A stretch of DNA of 64,000 nucleotides from Butyrivibrio sp. MC2021 (GTDB lineage: Bacteria > Bacillota > Clostridia > Lachnospirales > Lachnospiraceae), in the NCBI RefSeq assembly GCF_000621605.1, contig NZ_KK211315.1, positions 80,062-144,061 on the forward strand, read 5' to 3'. Positions 1 through 8,846 of the stretch are shown here, one piece after another. The notes beneath the pieces were generated by a model that had not been told where the DNA came from, did not search any database, and saw only the letters and a program-made list of their open reading frames with translations. Position numbers and translations under genes: made by a program. Each line of letters begins with the position of its first letter. Positions within the stretch are counted from its first letter, which is position 1.

Positions 1-1246
1 AGTCACGAAGGGACTGGATCCATGCAAAAGTATCTGCAGAATTGCCGTCGTTTGGCTCAAGAACTGTATAAGTTCCTGTTGCCTCATCCTTCTCGATGCC
101 TACTCCAAAAGAGCCATAGAAGTTCTGGATTGAAGCATCATCTGTGTAGAACTTGTCTACCCAGGAAAGAAGCTTGCCGGGTTCCTTGCACTTGCTGGTT
201 ACAACGAACTCGTATCTTGAATAGTTCCAGTGCTCAGGGTCTGATGAGATGTACTGAACTCCGTCAGGGCCTGCAAGAGCAGGAAGTGCCACATACTCAC
301 CGGCGTTGGCGCCAAAGGTGGAATCTGCTGTCCAGCCTGCAGCAGCGCCTACAATGGGAGTCTCATTCATAAGCTTCGCATCGCGCATGGAGGAATCCTC
401 AGTAAAGAGCTCAGGATCAATAAGGCCCTTCTCGAAGCACTCGTGCATCCACTCTACGCCCTTTTTATAGCCCTCTGTTGTGGGAAGGTATACAGGAGTT
501 CCGTCCTGGATAGCCATCATATAGGTTCCGTCAGCTCCGATGGTAGTTCCGAAGGGAAGGCAGAAGAACATTACTGAATCCGCATAGCCCTGTCCGAAGG
601 GAATCTCATCATTGGGGTCTCCGTTGCCGTTGGCATCATTATTCTTGAAGGCTGTAAGGCACTCCTCGAATTCCTTGTAGGTTGTAGGAACCTCAAGTCC
701 CAGGTTATCAAGCCACTTTTTATTGATGAACATCTGGTTAGCTACAGTAGGTCTGCAGGGCTTCTTGGAGGGAAGTCCGTAGATATGGCCGTCTGCTGAT
801 GTTGCAAGGGCCTTCATAGTTGGATCCTTCTCCATGACAGCCTTGAAATTGGGCATATACTCATCAATATAGTCATCAAGAGCTATAAAAGATCCTGTGT
901 TGGTGAGCACATCTGACTCTGAGAAGCAGATGGAGCCCATGAAGGCATCGGGAAGATCCCCTCCTGCCAGAAGAACCGCTTTTTTATCCGCCCAGTCTGA
1001 ATTAAGGATAGTGTCCCAGCCGATGGTTATTCCTGTCTCAGCTGCTGCCTTATCCGGAAAACCTGTGTGATAGTCCTCTCCCCAGTCTGCCCAGCGTACA
1101 GTTGCTACCTCATAATCGGCATTAGCTGCCTTTGCTGTAGTGCCTTTTGCACTGTCAGCGGAAGCGCCGTTCCCCGCAGCACTGCCACAAGCTGTCAGTA
1201 ACATCGAAAGTGCCATAACTCCGACAAATAAATTCCTTTTCTGCAT
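1..1246 (-). CDS. ABC transporter sugar-binding lipoprotein (partial, 3' end outside window)
   Basis: Extracellular solute-binding protein, family 1, of the LplA/YtcQ kind that feeds complex oligosaccharides to an LplB/YtcP-type importer. The N-terminus MQKRNLFVGVMALSMLLTAC ends in a lipobox (LTAC), so the mature protein is a membrane-anchored lipoprotein. The start at 1246 is chosen because GGAG lies 7 nt upstream; the ATG at 1252 would be only 1 nt from it. The frame stays open to base 1, about 415 codons, so the C-terminus is missing. It is the last gene of a leftward operon with the two permeases, 38 nt after the second one. The substrate cannot be read from sequence. Confidence 0.93.
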   Translation of the reverse strand, partial: MQKRNLFVGVMALSMLLTACGSAAGNGASADSAKGTTAKAANADYEVATVRWADWGEDYHTGFPDKAAAETGITIGWDTILNSDWADKKAVLLAGGDLPDAFMGSICFSESDVLTNTGSFIALDDYIDEYMPNFKAVMEKDPTMKALATSADGHIYGLPSKKPCRPTVANQMFINKKWLDNLGLEVPTTYKEFEECLTAFKNNDANGNGDPNDEIPFGQGYADSVMFFCLPFGTTIGADGTYMMAIQDGTPVYLPTTEGYKKGVEWMHECFEKGLIDPELFTEDSSMRDAKLMNETPIVGAAAGWTADSTFGANAGEYVALPALAGPDGVQYISSDPEHWNYSRYEFVVTSKCKEPGKLLSWVDKFYTDDASIQNFYGSFGVGIEKDEATGTYTVLEPNDGNSADTFAWIQSLRD

Positions 1247-1284
1247 TTTCATACTCCTTCTCTATAATTATTATTTTAAACTAT

Positions 1285-2172
1285 TTATCCCTTCACCGCT
1301 CCTATCATGACGCCCTGGTTAAAATATTTCTGTAAAAACGGATAAAGCATCATGATGGGCAGTGTAGAAATCACAATTGAACCGTACTTCATCATGTCAG
1401 AAAGCTGTCTGAGCTCCTGGGCCATGGTTCCGGTGGCCGCTCCCAGCAGGGATTCGTTGGAAATAAGGATCCTTCGAAGCAAAAGCTGAAGCGGTATCAG
1501 GTTTTCATTCTGAAGATATATAAGTGCGTTAAACCAGGAATTCCAGAGACCTACCGCTGTCCAAAGGCCTACCACTGCAATTACAGCCTTGGAAAGGGGA
1601 ATTGCGAACTGCAGGAAGTATCTGATGGTGCTGCAGCCGTCGATCTGGGCAGCCTCCCAAAGAGACTCCGGCAGGGAGTTCTGGAAAAAAGTCCTGGCAA
1701 CGATTATGTTGTAAGTGGATACCGCAAAGGGCAGGATCATCACCAGAAAAGAGTCAAGAAGGCCGAACTGTTTGACAACCAGGTAGGTTGGTATCAGACC
1801 TCCGCTGACAAACATGGGGATCAGATAAAAAATATTTATCCATTTTCTCCCGGGCAGGTCCTTCCTTGACATTGCATAGCCGGCTGTGATATTCACCACC
1901 AGAGCAACCAGGGTGCCGAATACTGTATAAATAATGGTGTTCAAATAGCTTTTCCAGATCTGACTCTGCTCAAAAAGCTTTTGGTATCCCCTTACATCAA
2001 ATGATTTGGGCCAAAACCAGACTTTGCCGTTGGCCACATCCGCAGGATTACTGAAGGATGCGATGATAACAAACCAAAGCGGATAAATTACTATCAGGAT
2101 CATAAGGATCGCTATCACATGAAATATGATGTTCACCACTGTATCCTGAGAAAACTTCTTTTTCTTAACCAT
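1285..2172 (-). CDS. Carbohydrate ABC transporter permease, LplC/YtcP type
   Basis: Inner-membrane permease of a CUT1-type carbohydrate importer. Six hydrophobic segments are visible, and the EAA loop (SLWEAAQIDGCSTIRYF) that docks the ATPase sits about two thirds along. The C-terminus KYFNQGVMIGAVKG is typical of this permease group. The longer frame begins at 2184, but 2172 is preferred because GGGAGG lies just upstream of it and nothing does for 2184. It follows the LplB-like permease by 14 nt and precedes the binding lipoprotein. No ATPase is encoded nearby, as is usual for systems that use a shared MsmK-type ATPase. Confidence 0.93.
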   Translation of the reverse strand: MVKKKKFSQDTVVNIIFHVIAILMILIVIYPLWFVIIASFSNPADVANGKVWFWPKSFDVRGYQKLFEQSQIWKSYLNTIIYTVFGTLVALVVNITAGYAMSRKDLPGRKWINIFYLIPMFVSGGLIPTYLVVKQFGLLDSFLVMILPFAVSTYNIIVARTFFQNSLPESLWEAAQIDGCSTIRYFLQFAIPLSKAVIAVVGLWTAVGLWNSWFNALIYLQNENLIPLQLLLRRILISNESLLGAATGTMAQELRQLSDMMKYGSIVISTLPIMMLYPFLQKYFNQGVMIGAVKG

Positions 2173-2186
2173 TTTTCCTCCCATTT

Positions 2187-3095
2187 TTAAAAGAGACTGC
2201 TCTCTGTAAGCTTCTTGGATGCAAGATTTACCAGCAAAAGAACTATCACGTTGACCACGGTATTAAAGAGGCCGATGGCTGTGGATAAGCTGTACTGCAT
2301 GCTCTGCATACCCATTTTGTAGACATAGGTTGAGATGATCTCGCTGCTCATGATGTTCTGGACATTCTGTAAAAGAAATACCTTCTCAAAGCCTATTCCC
2401 AGGATGCTTCCCGCTCTAAGAACCAGAAGAACCATGGCTGTTGGCAGGATCATGGGTATGTCTATGTATTTGATCTTCTGCAGTGTGCTGGCGCCGTCCA
2501 CTGTGGCCGCCTCGTAGTAGGTGGGATCGATTCCCGCCAGTGCCGCAAGATAGATAATGCTGTCCCAGCCCAGGTGCTGCCAGATATCACTCCAGACGTA
2601 TACATGCTTGAAGCCAGAAGCGCTGGCCATCAGGTTGGGAAACTTTGCCCCGAACAGATTGAAGATGTTGGCGAAAAGTCCGCTGGAGGGTGATAAGAAG
2701 ATCAGCACCAGACCGCACATTACCATGGTTGAAATGAAATGCGGCAGGTAGGTTATAACCTGAAATACCTTCTTAAACATCTTGGTCTTCATCTGATTGC
2801 ACATAAGTGCCAGCAGGATCGGCAGTGGGAAGCCCACCAGAATGCTGTATAAGCTAAGGACCAGCGTGTTCTTTATGGTCACCCCGAACTGGTAGGATCT
2901 GAAATATTGAAGGAAATGCTTGAATCCCACAAACTTACTTCCCATAACTCCCAGCGCCGGTGAATAGTCCTTAAAGGCTATCACTATTCCAAACATCGGC
3001 AGGTATGCAAAACAAAAAAGTAAAACCGCCGAGGGAATAAGAAGCAGATACAGCTGATAGTGCTTTTTTACGTTTTTAAGTATATTGTTTTTCAT
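2187..3095 (-). CDS. Carbohydrate ABC transporter permease, LplB/YteP type
   Basis: First permease of the heterodimeric sugar importer. It begins MKNNILKNVKKHYQLYLLLI, has about six membrane spans, and carries an EAA-type loop (YYEAATVDGASTLQKI). The frame extends upstream to 3176, but the start at 3095 has AGGAG 7 nt upstream and gives the usual length of about 300 residues, so the longer start is rejected. It is the first gene of the operon. The 142-nt gap to the divergent kinase gene holds a -10-like TATTAT and two direct repeats, described separately, that would place this operon under the neighbouring AraC-type regulator. Confidence 0.93.
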   Translation of the reverse strand: MKNNILKNVKKHYQLYLLLIPSAVLLFCFAYLPMFGIVIAFKDYSPALGVMGSKFVGFKHFLQYFRSYQFGVTIKNTLVLSLYSILVGFPLPILLALMCNQMKTKMFKKVFQVITYLPHFISTMVMCGLVLIFLSPSSGLFANIFNLFGAKFPNLMASASGFKHVYVWSDIWQHLGWDSIIYLAALAGIDPTYYEAATVDGASTLQKIKYIDIPMILPTAMVLLVLRAGSILGIGFEKVFLLQNVQNIMSSEIISTYVYKMGMQSMQYSLSTAIGLFNTVVNVIVLLLVNLASKKLTESSLF

Positions 3096-3121
3096 TGCTC
3101 TCTCCTTTTGTTCATGCTCCG

Positions 3122-3176
3122 ATAATAAATTTTTTGAGCTTTGAAAAATAGCACATTTCGGTTCGACAGATAGCAC
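3122..3176 (-). promoter_or_regulatory. Likely activator-dependent promoter of the sugar importer, with two direct repeats
   Basis: The heptamer ATAGCAC (plus strand) occurs at 3148-3154 and 3170-3176, 22 bp start to start, each followed by T-rich bases. Read leftward, the proximal copy ends about where a -35 box should be, and TATTAT lies at 3127-3122 with no good -35 hexamer. AraC-family activators typically bind direct repeats two helical turns apart and replace a weak -35, so this is probably the operator for the YesN-like regulator encoded at 4922-6112. That assignment is inference. Confidence 0.5.
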
Positions 3177-3237
3177 TTTTTGGACAATGTAAGAAAAAAC
3201 TCTAGATAAAAAAAATCCTTATAGATATAATGAACGC

Positions 3238-4905
3238 ATGAAAAACAGGAAACGCACACGGTCCTACCCGGTGGTGAAGGTACTGCGTAAAACCTTGTTT
3301 CTGGCAATCCCGGTCATCATTCTTTTTGTGGTGGTGAGCTGGTTTTCTTTTTCGGAAATAAGGAAGCAGAACAGCCTGGCGGTAGAAAACGCCGTGGAAA
3401 TTTATCAAACTGAATTAGAGCACAGATTGTCCGCAATAACGCATTTTATTCAGTGGACAGTTGTACATGATCCCATATTGGATTCCTTTTCCCCGGATAA
3501 ACACATGGGGGACTTCAGGCTTGCCAGCAATGACCTGCGGCTTCGAGTCAGCGACATGCAGTACTCCACAGGAACGGAATACCAGTATTTCTTTTATTGG
3601 GATGAAAAGGACATCTTTTTCAATGCCTCGGAGTTTGGTTCCGACTACGAAACCTACAAGAAGATAAAGGAAAAGATAAAGACGGATGTAAACAACTACA
3701 CCTGGGTTCCCTGGGTGTTCCGGGGCAATGAGTACCTCTACTACACCATCACCTACAAGCACAGAACCTTCGCCTGTCTTGTGTCCATGGAGGATATCCT
3801 GTCGCCTCTGTCCTCACTGAATCTGGGAGAAAACGGAGCCATCAGCGTTTACACGCCTTCAGGAGTTCTGTTTTACAAGACCGGGGACGGTCCCTCAAAG
3901 CTGTCCAAATACTATTACAACAGGCAGTTTTTCCCGGCAGAGGAATCCGGGCTTCCCTTCTCACTGTCCATAGATTCCAGGGTCCTGGGTGAATACGGAA
4001 GACTGTTTATCCTGCAGGTTATTGTATTTCTGGCAGCTCTGATGCTGAGCTTTATCATGGGAGGCTACATCCTTGTTACTTACAAAAAAGTGATACTTCC
4101 CATTAAGATCTTTTCCAAGAGCCTGTCGGGAATTGACTCCCTCTCAGACAGTGAGGGACTGGTGCTTACTGACAGCAAGATCCAGGAGCTGAATCAGATA
4201 AATGAACAGTTTAAGAACCTGATCCATGAGATAACAAGGCTTAGGATCGATATCTACGAAGCGGAGCTGGATAAGAACAAGTTCATGATCCACTTCCTGC
4301 AGCAGCAGATCAAACCCCACTTTTACTTAAACTGCCTGACAACCATAGACAGCATGGTGAGTCTTGGAGATATGGATGCCGCCAAGCAGATGCTGATGTT
4401 CACCTCCAAGTACTTCAGATACCTGTTCCAGGTGGACAATAACTTTGTGCCCCTGGCCAATGAGCTGGGACATATCAGGGATTACCTGTCCATTCAGAAC
4501 ATGAGACTTAGCAGGGCCACGGCTTTTGAAGCAGATATCCCCAGGGACTGCAACAATCTGGATATCCCGCCCCTGCTTCTTATAACCTTCGTGGAGAACT
4601 CCGTAAAACACGCATCACCGCCGGAGGATGAGAGCCTTACGATCTCCCTGTTCTGCAGGAAGCTTGAGGAAAATAACGAAAGCAAGCTGGAAATAGTGAT
4701 CACCGACAACGGTCAGGGCTTTTCACAAGAGGTTCTCGAGAAGATAAACAGAAAAGAAAGCATCGAAGAAAACGGAAATCATATAGGAATAACCAACTGC
4801 ATCAAGCGTATGGAGCTGCTGTACGGAAGCTCCTTCAGCCTTCACACAGACAATACCGCTCCCCATGGGGCCCGGGTTACACTGGTGATTCCCACCAAGC
4901 AATGA
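3238..4905 (+). CDS. YesM-type sensor histidine kinase
   Basis: Membrane sensor kinase of 555 residues. A membrane span at about 15-35, an extracellular sensor region to about 250, a second span at about 256-282 and a HAMP linker are followed by a His_kinase (PF06580-like) dimerisation segment. The phospho-accepting His is H361 in QQQIKPHFYLN; most YesM proteins have NPHFLYN here, so the motif is slightly divergent. The ATPase domain shows the N box (FVENSVKHA, N454) and G box (DNGQGF, 490-495). The regulator gene follows after 16 nt. By context it senses an extracellular sugar or its loaded binding protein and controls the divergent importer. The ribosome site before 3238 is weak. Confidence 0.93.
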   Translation: MKNRKRTRSYPVVKVLRKTLFLAIPVIILFVVVSWFSFSEIRKQNSLAVENAVEIYQTELEHRLSAITHFIQWTVVHDPILDSFSPDKHMGDFRLASNDLRLRVSDMQYSTGTEYQYFFYWDEKDIFFNASEFGSDYETYKKIKEKIKTDVNNYTWVPWVFRGNEYLYYTITYKHRTFACLVSMEDILSPLSSLNLGENGAISVYTPSGVLFYKTGDGPSKLSKYYYNRQFFPAEESGLPFSLSIDSRVLGEYGRLFILQVIVFLAALMLSFIMGGYILVTYKKVILPIKIFSKSLSGIDSLSDSEGLVLTDSKIQELNQINEQFKNLIHEITRLRIDIYEAELDKNKFMIHFLQQQIKPHFYLNCLTTIDSMVSLGDMDAAKQMLMFTSKYFRYLFQVDNNFVPLANELGHIRDYLSIQNMRLSRATAFEADIPRDCNNLDIPPLLLITFVENSVKHASPPEDESLTISLFCRKLEENNESKLEIVITDNGQGFSQEVLEKINRKESIEENGNHIGITNCIKRMELLYGSSFSLHTDNTAPHGARVTLVIPTKQ

Positions 4906-4921
4906 ATTTTAGAGGATTAGA

Positions 4922-6112
4922 ATGAATATTTTACTGGTTGATGACGACAGATTCGTCATTGCTGCCCTTGAAAAGAATATAGACTGGAACAGCCTTGGGA
5001 TTACCGGCGTTTTTACCGCAAACGATATCAAAAAGGCTCAGGAGATCATGGCAGAAAACAGCATAGATCTGCTCCTTAGCGACATCGACATGCCCCACGG
5101 AAGCGGCCTTGAGCTTCTTGGAATTCTCAGGGAGCAGGGAAACAGCATTCCCGCCATTTTCCTGACTAATTATGCGGATTTTTCCTATGCCAAAAGGGCC
5201 CTGGAGCTTCGCTCCTTCCACTATTTTCTTAAGCCCATCGACTACCCTGAGCTTACCAAGATCATAAGTCAGGCCCTTCTTGAGGTGGATCCGGACAGGC
5301 AGGACAGTTCCAACACCCTGTCCAAGCTCTGGTATGACTATCTCATCGACCGCCGCATCACCTACAAGGCCCTCATATCAGATCTTAACAAGCTTTTGCC
5401 CTTTGAAAAGGGCATTCCTTCCTTTGCCATCTGTCTTATTCAGTTCACAGGAGAAAAGCTCTCCGGGGACAGGGGCCGCATCGCAGCCCAGATAAGGCAC
5501 ATAATGGAATCCATCTTCGGAAGCTCTTTTTCCTCCCAGGGTGTACTTCTGCCCTATCAGGCCGATGATTACATACTTTTTTCCCTGATTCCGGTGGAAG
5601 AAGATGCTTATAACACAGCACTTCGGCCCCTGGTCAGTGAGCTCTACTACGCACTTTCCCAGGAGTTTAAGACCTCCTTAAGGCTCTTTTTAAGCTCTGA
5701 GAAAAAAGTAAATGAAATCCCTGAGGTTCTGGACAGCCTCATCAACATGTGCTCAATGCCCTTTGATGAGGATACTAACGTAATACATGTGGATGAAACC
5801 TCGGTGACAGCCCTTCTTCAGTACGTGGACGCCCATTTTACCGAAGATATGAGCCGGGAACATCTGGCAGAGCTGTTCTACTTTGCCCCCGACTACATCA
5901 CCAAGATTTTCAGAAAAGAAACCGGAATGAGTTTCAAGAACTACATAATTGAAAAGCGACTGGACCTTGCAAGGAAGCTCCTTCAGAATACCGATGATTC
6001 TGTCCGTGACATCTCCCTTAAAGTTGGCTACGACAATTACTCCTATTTCACAAGGCTGTTTAAGAACCGATTCGGAGTGACCCCCGTGGAATTCAGGGGC
6101 TGCGGAAATTGA
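4922..6112 (+). CDS. YesN-type response regulator with AraC DNA-binding domain
   Basis: Receiver domain at residues 1-120 with the acidic pair D7-D9, phospho-acceptor D54 (LLLSDIDMP) and a conserved Lys in YFLKPID. A middle linker of unassigned fold spans about 130-285, and a C-terminal AraC-type double helix-turn-helix covers about 295-396, ending in the signature VGYDNYSYFTRLFKNRFGVTP. The start has AGAGG upstream. Cotranscribed with the YesM-like kinase, it most likely activates the leftward sugar-importer operon through the ATAGCAC repeats in the divergent intergenic region. The partner is clear from context; the target is inference. Confidence 0.94.
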   Translation: MNILLVDDDRFVIAALEKNIDWNSLGITGVFTANDIKKAQEIMAENSIDLLLSDIDMPHGSGLELLGILREQGNSIPAIFLTNYADFSYAKRALELRSFHYFLKPIDYPELTKIISQALLEVDPDRQDSSNTLSKLWYDYLIDRRITYKALISDLNKLLPFEKGIPSFAICLIQFTGEKLSGDRGRIAAQIRHIMESIFGSSFSSQGVLLPYQADDYILFSLIPVEEDAYNTALRPLVSELYYALSQEFKTSLRLFLSSEKKVNEIPEVLDSLINMCSMPFDEDTNVIHVDETSVTALLQYVDAHFTEDMSREHLAELFYFAPDYITKIFRKETGMSFKNYIIEKRLDLARKLLQNTDDSVRDISLKVGYDNYSYFTRLFKNRFGVTPVEFRGCGN

Positions 6113-6125
6113 TAAATAATTATCG

Positions 6126-6154
6126 TAATTGCAATTATCTTTGTATCATGATAC
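6126..6154. promoter_or_regulatory. Two adjacent perfect palindromes before the diguanylate cyclase gene
   Basis: TAATTGCAATTA (6126-6137) and GTATCATGATAC (6143-6154) are each perfect 12-bp palindromes in the 87-nt gap between the AraC-type regulator and the GGDEF gene. They could be operator sites for two dimeric regulators or one autoregulator. No convincing promoter hexamers were identified around them. Confidence 0.3.
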
Positions 6155-6199
6155 GCTTTTATAGAGTGGGTTAGTCTCGCATCATAAGGAGATTACATC

Positions 6200-8143
6200 A
6201 TGGAAAATACAAGAAGAAAACGAATCGGTCTGTTTGTATCATTTCCTGAAACCGTACATGTGCGCAGGATCACTGAGGGCATCCGCAGGCGCTGCGAACT
6301 GTATGGCTATGATATGTGCGTGTTTGCCGCCAGCGTACATGTTGCCTTCCCTATGGATGATTATGTGCATGGAGAAGCCAGCATCTATGAGCTGGCCAAT
6401 TTTGATGAACTGGACGGCGTAATCCTTGATCATGCGACTCTTAGCGGCTCCACTGATGAATTTGTTCTTAAAAGGATCCGGGAACGGCTCAAAGAGCACC
6501 CTTCTCTTCCGGCATGCTCCCTTGAGACTCCTATCGAAGGCACGACCTTCATCGAAAATGATAATGAAGAAACCCTGCGTGAGCTCTGCCACCACGTAGT
6601 TAATGTTCATAATAAAAAGAAAATCTGTCTTTTAACAGGTTTTAAAGATAATCCTGTATCAGAGAAGCGTCTTTCGATCTTTCTTGATGAAATTAAAAAA
6701 CTGGGTCTTTCTGTGCTTCCGGAACACATTGTTTACGGAGATTTCTGGTATAGCAGCGGCTATAAGCTTGCAGATGAAATAGCAGACGGAATAATTGAAT
6801 CCCCCGAGGCGGTAATATGCGCCAGCGACTGTATGGCACTGGGACTAATCAACAGGCTTGCCGCCCGCGGAATAAGTGTGCCAGAAGACATTCTGGTTCT
6901 TGGCTTTGATTCCTCAGACGAAGGAGCCATCAATTTCCTTACTCTTAGCTCCTATGACCCCAATGATATTGATATGGGCCAGCGGGCTGTAGATTATATC
7001 AGAACTGTGATAGAACCGGATGAGCCTGTCGCTCCTCGTGAAGCCAAAACAATAGGCCAGTTCCACCCCGGCGCCAGCTGCGGATGTGAATCCGATCCTT
7101 TTTACATCATAAAGCATGTCAGAAGCCAGCTTCACACCAATGCCTACAGCTTTGCCAACGAAAGCGATGATGAACCGGTCAGTGTTGGAGCCCTTATGGA
7201 GACCTATGTGCTGGAGGAATTCACTGCCTCCAAAACCGTGGATGAGTGTATGGGCAATATATTCGGCAGTACAAATCTTCTTGTCCCCTACTCCAATATT
7301 TTTCTGTGTCTCAGGGAAGACTGGCTCGATATGACAGACAGCCACAGCGAAGGCGATTCAAAGTATATGCGCATATATTTAAAAAGCTCCAAAGTAGGTG
7401 AACCGCCAATCTGTGGCACGGAAGGGGCACCACGCTTTGAGACTTCAAAAATGCTTCCCAAGCTTGATGAAAACAGGGAAAAACCCGGTATCTTCTATTT
7501 TTCTCCTCTTCATTTTAATGGAAAAGTTATGGGATTTACTGTTCTCGAACGAGAAATATCAGAAACTTATACCTTAAACATAGTGAACCGAAACTGGCTC
7601 CGTTACATCAATAATGCTCTTGAAATGATGTGCTCTAAGCACAGACTTGAAGCGCTTTCCATCATGGATGAAATGACCGGCGCCTACAACCGAAGAGGTA
7701 TGTATCAGCGCTATAAGGAGCTGCTCTCCCAGGCTTCTCCGGGAGATTCCCTGTTTGTCAGTGTCATAGACATGGATGGCCTCAAATATATAAATGACAC
7801 CTTCGGACATAAGGAAGGGGATTTCGGAATCAAGACCATCTGCAATGTACTTCGTGAGACCAGTCTTGAGAACGAGATCTGCATCCGCAGCGGCGGAGAT
7901 GAATTTTTCCTTATAGGAATCGGCAAATATAAAAAGGACGATGAAAGCCAGAGATCTCTGAACTTCGTTGAGACCCTGAAAAAGCGCTCCGAAGAGCTGC
8001 AACGGTCCTACAATATCTCAGCCAGCATAGGATGCGTGGTATTTGACGATTACAATGAAGTGGCTCTGGACAATGCCCTAAGCGAAGCCGACGAGCGCAT
8101 GTATCACTATAAGTTCCGTAACAGAAGGCACAGAAGCGTCTGA
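6200..8143 (+). CDS. LacI-like sensor / GGDEF diguanylate cyclase
   Basis: Cytoplasmic protein of 647 residues. Residues 1-300 match the periplasmic-binding-protein fold of LacI/GalR regulators (ICASDCMALGLINRLAARG, VLGFDSSDEG, then a GCE-type end) but with no helix-turn-helix in front. A middle region of unassigned fold (about 310-470) leads to a GGDEF domain with intact GGDEF at 565-569. The domain makes cyclic di-GMP from two GTP. No RxxD inhibitory site is visible five residues before it, so product inhibition may be absent. AGGAG lies 8 nt upstream of the start. The architecture suggests that a small ligand, perhaps a sugar given the neighbours, sets cyclic di-GMP output. Confidence 0.88.
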   Translation: MENTRRKRIGLFVSFPETVHVRRITEGIRRRCELYGYDMCVFAASVHVAFPMDDYVHGEASIYELANFDELDGVILDHATLSGSTDEFVLKRIRERLKEHPSLPACSLETPIEGTTFIENDNEETLRELCHHVVNVHNKKKICLLTGFKDNPVSEKRLSIFLDEIKKLGLSVLPEHIVYGDFWYSSGYKLADEIADGIIESPEAVICASDCMALGLINRLAARGISVPEDILVLGFDSSDEGAINFLTLSSYDPNDIDMGQRAVDYIRTVIEPDEPVAPREAKTIGQFHPGASCGCESDPFYIIKHVRSQLHTNAYSFANESDDEPVSVGALMETYVLEEFTASKTVDECMGNIFGSTNLLVPYSNIFLCLREDWLDMTDSHSEGDSKYMRIYLKSSKVGEPPICGTEGAPRFETSKMLPKLDENREKPGIFYFSPLHFNGKVMGFTVLEREISETYTLNIVNRNWLRYINNALEMMCSKHRLEALSIMDEMTGAYNRRGMYQRYKELLSQASPGDSLFVSVIDMDGLKYINDTFGHKEGDFGIKTICNVLRETSLENEICIRSGGDEFFLIGIGKYKKDDESQRSLNFVETLKKRSEELQRSYNISASIGCVVFDDYNEVALDNALSEADERMYHYKFRNRRHRSV

Positions 8144-8152
8144 CCAGTTATA

Positions 8153-8713
8153 TCACCTGATCAGGGGCTTAACTCTTCTGGAAATAATAACTGCAATTGC
8201 CATCTTGGCAAGATCAGGAAGGATGAAGGGGAATACGCACCAGGTTAAAACCGTGAAAAGTCCCACCTCTCCTGTTTCTCTCATGTATACATACATAAAC
8301 CAGGCTGTTCCGAAGGCATAGCATACAAAAAGACCGATTAGCAGAGCTGCGATCTCAACAACTGCCTTATTTCCAAAGGCTTTTGTCATAGCAATAAAAA
8401 TAAGTCCCATAAAAATGAAGCCTACGATATATCCGCCGGTGCTGCCAAGGACAATACCAAGACCTCCCGAAAAACCTGCAAATACAGGTATTCCGATGGC
8501 ACCCATAAGCACGTAGATAAGTGTGGCGATGGTTCCTCTCTCACCTCCCAGGATGAGAAGCACCGCGAATACTGCGAAGGTCTGAAGTGTAAAGGGAACC
8601 GCCATGGGTATGTTTATCCAGGAACATATGGTAATAAGCGTAACTCCTATGGCTGCATAGACCAGGTCCAGAGTTTTACTTTTCTGCAATCTTTGAGTAT
8701 TTACTTTATTCAT
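8153..8713 (-). CDS. bioY: BioY biotin transporter substrate-binding subunit
   Basis: Integral membrane S-component of an energy-coupling-factor biotin transporter, 186 residues with about six hydrophobic segments. Family hallmarks include the start region (ITICSWINIPMAVPFTLQTFAVF), GGxGG-like loops in the middle (GFSGGLGIVLGSTGGYIVGF) and the terminal PFILPDLAKMAIAVII segment. No ecfA or ecfT genes are adjacent, so it probably uses a shared ECF module encoded elsewhere. It is convergent with the GGDEF gene, 9 nt apart. No TTGTTAACC-type BirA operator was seen upstream. Confidence 0.93.
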   Translation of the reverse strand: MNKVNTQRLQKSKTLDLVYAAIGVTLITICSWINIPMAVPFTLQTFAVFAVLLILGGERGTIATLIYVLMGAIGIPVFAGFSGGLGIVLGSTGGYIVGFIFMGLIFIAMTKAFGNKAVVEIAALLIGLFVCYAFGTAWFMYVYMRETGEVGLFTVLTWCVFPFILPDLAKMAIAVIISRRVKPLIR

Positions 8714-8760
8714 CTATGTCTTATCTCCTAATGATTTTCATTACTTATTCTCAACTATTC

Positions 8761-8789
8761 TTTTTACTCTCTTTGACCTCCAAAGTCAA
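8761..8789 (-). promoter_or_regulatory. Possible bioY promoter with overlapping dyad
   Basis: Read leftward, TTGACT (8789-8784) is followed after 17 nt by TAAAAA (8766-8761), about 48 nt before the bioY start. The -35 lies within a dyad, TTGAC-N7-GTCAA (8773-8789), that could serve as an operator. The -10 match is 4 of 6, so this is tentative. Confidence 0.35.
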
Positions 8790-8834
8790 CCCTCTTCCTA
8801 TGAAAAAAACTGTTCGGTGGTACAAAAATAATAG

Positions 8835-8846
8835 TACAATATATCT
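8835..8846 (+). promoter_or_regulatory. -10-like box abutting the start codon of the SpoIIE-type phosphatase gene
   Basis: TACAAT (8835-8840) lies 6 nt before the ATG at 8847, and no Shine-Dalgarno sequence precedes that ATG. If this is the -10 box, transcription would begin at or next to the start codon, giving a leaderless message. No strong -35 is visible about 17 nt upstream. Confidence 0.3.

Noticed and set aside
22..372. Plus-strand frame of 116 codons at the left edge
   Set aside because: It lies antisense to the binding-lipoprotein gene, whose frame is protein-like throughout; low-complexity Arg/Leu/Gln composition.
8714..8846. BirA operator before bioY
   Set aside because: No TTGTTAACC..GGTTAACAA dyad; only a shorter TTGAC-N7-GTCAA repeat.
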